Assembly (NCBI GenBank): GCA_016716265.1
Contig: JADJWQ010000006.1
Span: 2,817,501 to 2,881,500, forward strand
Source of the DNA: Planctomycetota bacterium
GTDB lineage: Bacteria > Planctomycetota > UBA1135 > UBA2386
Direction: 5' to 3'
Length of the DNA: 64,000 bases
Translations under genes and position numbers: made by a program
The notes under the pieces: generated by a model
What the model saw: only the letters and a program-made list of their open reading frames with translations
Databases searched by the model: none
What the model was told of the DNA's origin: nothing
Shown here: positions 62,363 through 64,000 of the stretch, in pieces
Layout of the letters: the number at the start of each line of letters is the position of its first letter
How positions within the stretch are numbered: position 1 is the stretch's first letter

Positions 62363-64000
62363 ATGGGGTCCGGCCGCGACGTCCAGCTCGTCCTCCGCGC
62401 CGCTGCGGGCGATCGCGTGGACGTGCAGGTGATCGACACCGACGGCGCGACGCGGTGGGAATCGGTCGCGGACGCCGCGACGCAGCTGCCGCCGATCCAC
62501 GCGCTGCGGACGCACCCGCTCGATGGGGCGCTGCAGGCCTCGGTGGAGCTGGCCGTGCACCAGTGGCTCGCGCGGTTCCCCGCCACCGCCGAACGCCTGA
62601 GGCAGCACGTCCCCAGCCGCCGCGAAGAGCCCGCGCAGGGCACCCGCTTCGTCGTCGAGGTCCGGCGCGACGACGCCTCCGAGGACGCCTGGGAGCGGCT
62701 GCACAGCCTGCCGTTCGAGCTCCTCACGCTGCCGACGAACGACGAGTCGTTCGAGCACGCCCCGCTGGTCACCGATCGCTGTGCGCTGGTCCGCTACGTC
62801 TCGCCAGCGCCCGGCACGGTCCTGCCGCCGGCGTCGCCGCTCGCACGCGATCCGCGTGCGCTCCTGGTGATCGGCCGGCTCGACCAGGGCACGCAGATGC
62901 GCGATTGCGTGCCTGGACTGCTGCGTCTGCTGCAGACGCTGGCGACCGAGCTGCCTCCCGACTCGATCCGCCTCGCGGTGACGAAGCCCACGCTCACCGC
63001 ATTGCATGCGCGCGCGTCCGCCACCGACCACGCCGACGCGGTCGCATGGCTGGAGGACCTCGGGCGCACGACGGAGCTCACCGCAATCCGCACGCTGCTC
63101 GACCTGCTGGGAAACCGTGACGCAGCGTTCGACGTCGTCGTGTTCATCGGCCACTCGTTCGAGGTCGCGACCGACGGGTCGCAGGCCGACAGGTCACGGG
63201 TCGACGAGCGGGACGCCGCCACGGTCTCGACCGCCGCCGCTCTCGATCTCGGGCTGCCGCGCCCCGATCCCACCAGCGGACCGAGTGGCCCGACGTTCGC
63301 CGAGCTGAGTGACGCCCTGTCGCACGGCGCGACGCGCGTCTTCGCGGCGTGGGCCTGCAAGCAGGGACCCGGGGCCGCGCGCACGCTGCTGTCCGCCGTC
63401 GATCACGTCGTGCTGACGAGCGCACGGATCCAGCCCGACTGGGCCGCGGCCTCGCTGGCGGAGCTGCTCGTCGCCCTGCTGCACGAGCGACGCACGGTCG
63501 ACGAGGCGGTGCGGCGCGCGCGCCACGCCGATTCGATCCACGGCCGGCCGTTCGTCCTCCAGCACTGGCTGCGGCGACTCGACGCCGGGCGGCTGACCGA
63601 TCCGACCGCCGGCGAGCTCGCCGCGTATTGCAACGAGCTGCTGGAGCTGGAAAAGCTGGAGATCGAGGACAGCCCGCTGTTCCCGCTGGTCACGGTGCGC
63701 GGCGACTTCGTGCGCCTGACGGTCGAGGAGCGATTGCTGCACGAGCGGGCCACGGATCGCGGCGCGCGCGACGAGTACGCGGCCGAGGCCCGCGCCGCGG
63801 CGCTGGCCCGGCGCAGCGAAGGTGCCGAGCACAGCCAGGGCGACCGCCTGCTCACGCTGCTCGACTGGAGTCGCCGCCACGACAACCGGCTGTCGAAAGA
63901 CCTGGTCGTGGTCGCCGGTCCCGGCGCCGGCAAGACCGTGATGCTGCTCCGCGTGCGCTCGCTGCTCGCGGCGGATCCGGAGCGCTACTGGGTGCCGGTG
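62363..64000 (+). CDS. Fourth CHAT-NACHT protein, truncated by the window end
   Basis: 546 residues visible, open to the right edge. The CHAT part has His at about 264 in FIGHSFE and Cys at about 332 in WACKQG, so the dyad is present. A P-loop follows: VVAGPGAGKTVM, Lys at about 524. The beginning (VQVIDTDGATRW) and general order match the other CHAT-NACHT proteins, but the sequence is quite different. Whether it ends in an FGE domain cannot be seen. It lies 94 nt after the TraG-like gene. Confidence 0.75.
   Translation, partial: MGSGRDVQLVLRAAAGDRVDVQVIDTDGATRWESVADAATQLPPIHALRTHPLDGALQASVELAVHQWLARFPATAERLRQHVPSRREEPAQGTRFVVEVRRDDASEDAWERLHSLPFELLTLPTNDESFEHAPLVTDRCALVRYVSPAPGTVLPPASPLARDPRALLVIGRLDQGTQMRDCVPGLLRLLQTLATELPPDSIRLAVTKPTLTALHARASATDHADAVAWLEDLGRTTELTAIRTLLDLLGNRDAAFDVVVFIGHSFEVATDGSQADRSRVDERDAATVSTAAALDLGLPRPDPTSGPSGPTFAELSDALSHGATRVFAAWACKQGPGAARTLLSAVDHVVLTSARIQPDWAAASLAELLVALLHERRTVDEAVRRARHADSIHGRPFVLQHWLRRLDAGRLTDPTAGELAAYCNELLELEKLEIEDSPLFPLVTVRGDFVRLTVEERLLHERATDRGARDEYAAEARAAALARRSEGAEHSQGDRLLTLLDWSRRHDNRLSKDLVVVAGPGAGKTVMLLRVRSLLAADPERYWVPV

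Overview
The window is a high-GC bacterial chromosome segment. A best guess at the phylum is Planctomycetota: it has large secreted beta-propeller and glycine-rich proteins, aminopeptidase and hydrolase tails of a style common in marine planctomycetes, and an island of CHAT-NACHT conflict proteins. No rRNA or tRNA gene was seen, so the assignment is inference only. Codon usage looks uniform across the window, apart from AT-rich and GC-simple intergenic patches.

Positions 1-5052 are the end of a sugar-nucleotide and polysaccharide locus: a cupin fragment, glucose-1-phosphate cytidylyltransferase, CDP-glucose 4,6-dehydratase-like, a convergent epimerase, and an STT3-like membrane glycosyltransferase. 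Positions 5074-12370 carry a DUF4143 ATPase, an EF-G paralogue, a YdeI-like protein and a large exported propeller protein. Positions 12966-27016 hold secreted proteins (glycine-rich propeller, prolyl oligopeptidase, M1 aminopeptidase, another exported protein) around a NosL/ABC/TauE-type copper-handling cluster. Positions 27474-30203 form a sulfur-relay run (TusA-like, DsrE-like, TusA-OsmC fusion) ending in a MetE-like methyltransferase. That methyltransferase is interrupted by one in-frame TGA followed by a hairpin, so it is a candidate selenoprotein. Positions 30225-39021 contain a subtilase, a VWA lipoprotein with an ABC transporter, small ORFs and a pentapeptide-like membrane protein.

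Positions 39037-64000 are the most notable part: a conflict or immune-like island built around a diversity-generating retroelement (DGR). Three giant CHAT-NACHT-FGE (C-type-lectin fold) proteins lie here. A DGR reverse transcriptase, an Avd protein, an HTH/four-helix accessory protein and a 147-nt template repeat (TR) sit between targets 2 and 3. Target 2 carries a variable repeat (VR) differing from the TR at 19 positions, every one a TR adenine. Target 3 carries 14 adenine-only substitutions plus a one-adenine deletion that frameshifts its C-terminus. Target 1 carries a 147-nt relic VR whose variable residues still fall on the TR adenine codons, but whose framework has drifted.

Two ECF-like sigma factors sharing an unusual C-terminal domain stand next to targets 1 and 3. 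Downstream come a coiled-coil membrane protein, an unrecognised protein, an E1/ThiF-like enzyme, a TraG/VirD4-like ATPase and a fourth CHAT-NACHT protein cut by the window end. The inferred logic is that diversified lectin-like C-termini sense ligands, NACHT modules switch, and CHAT proteases act. Two of the targets have lost the CHAT histidine and may act as sensors or decoys.
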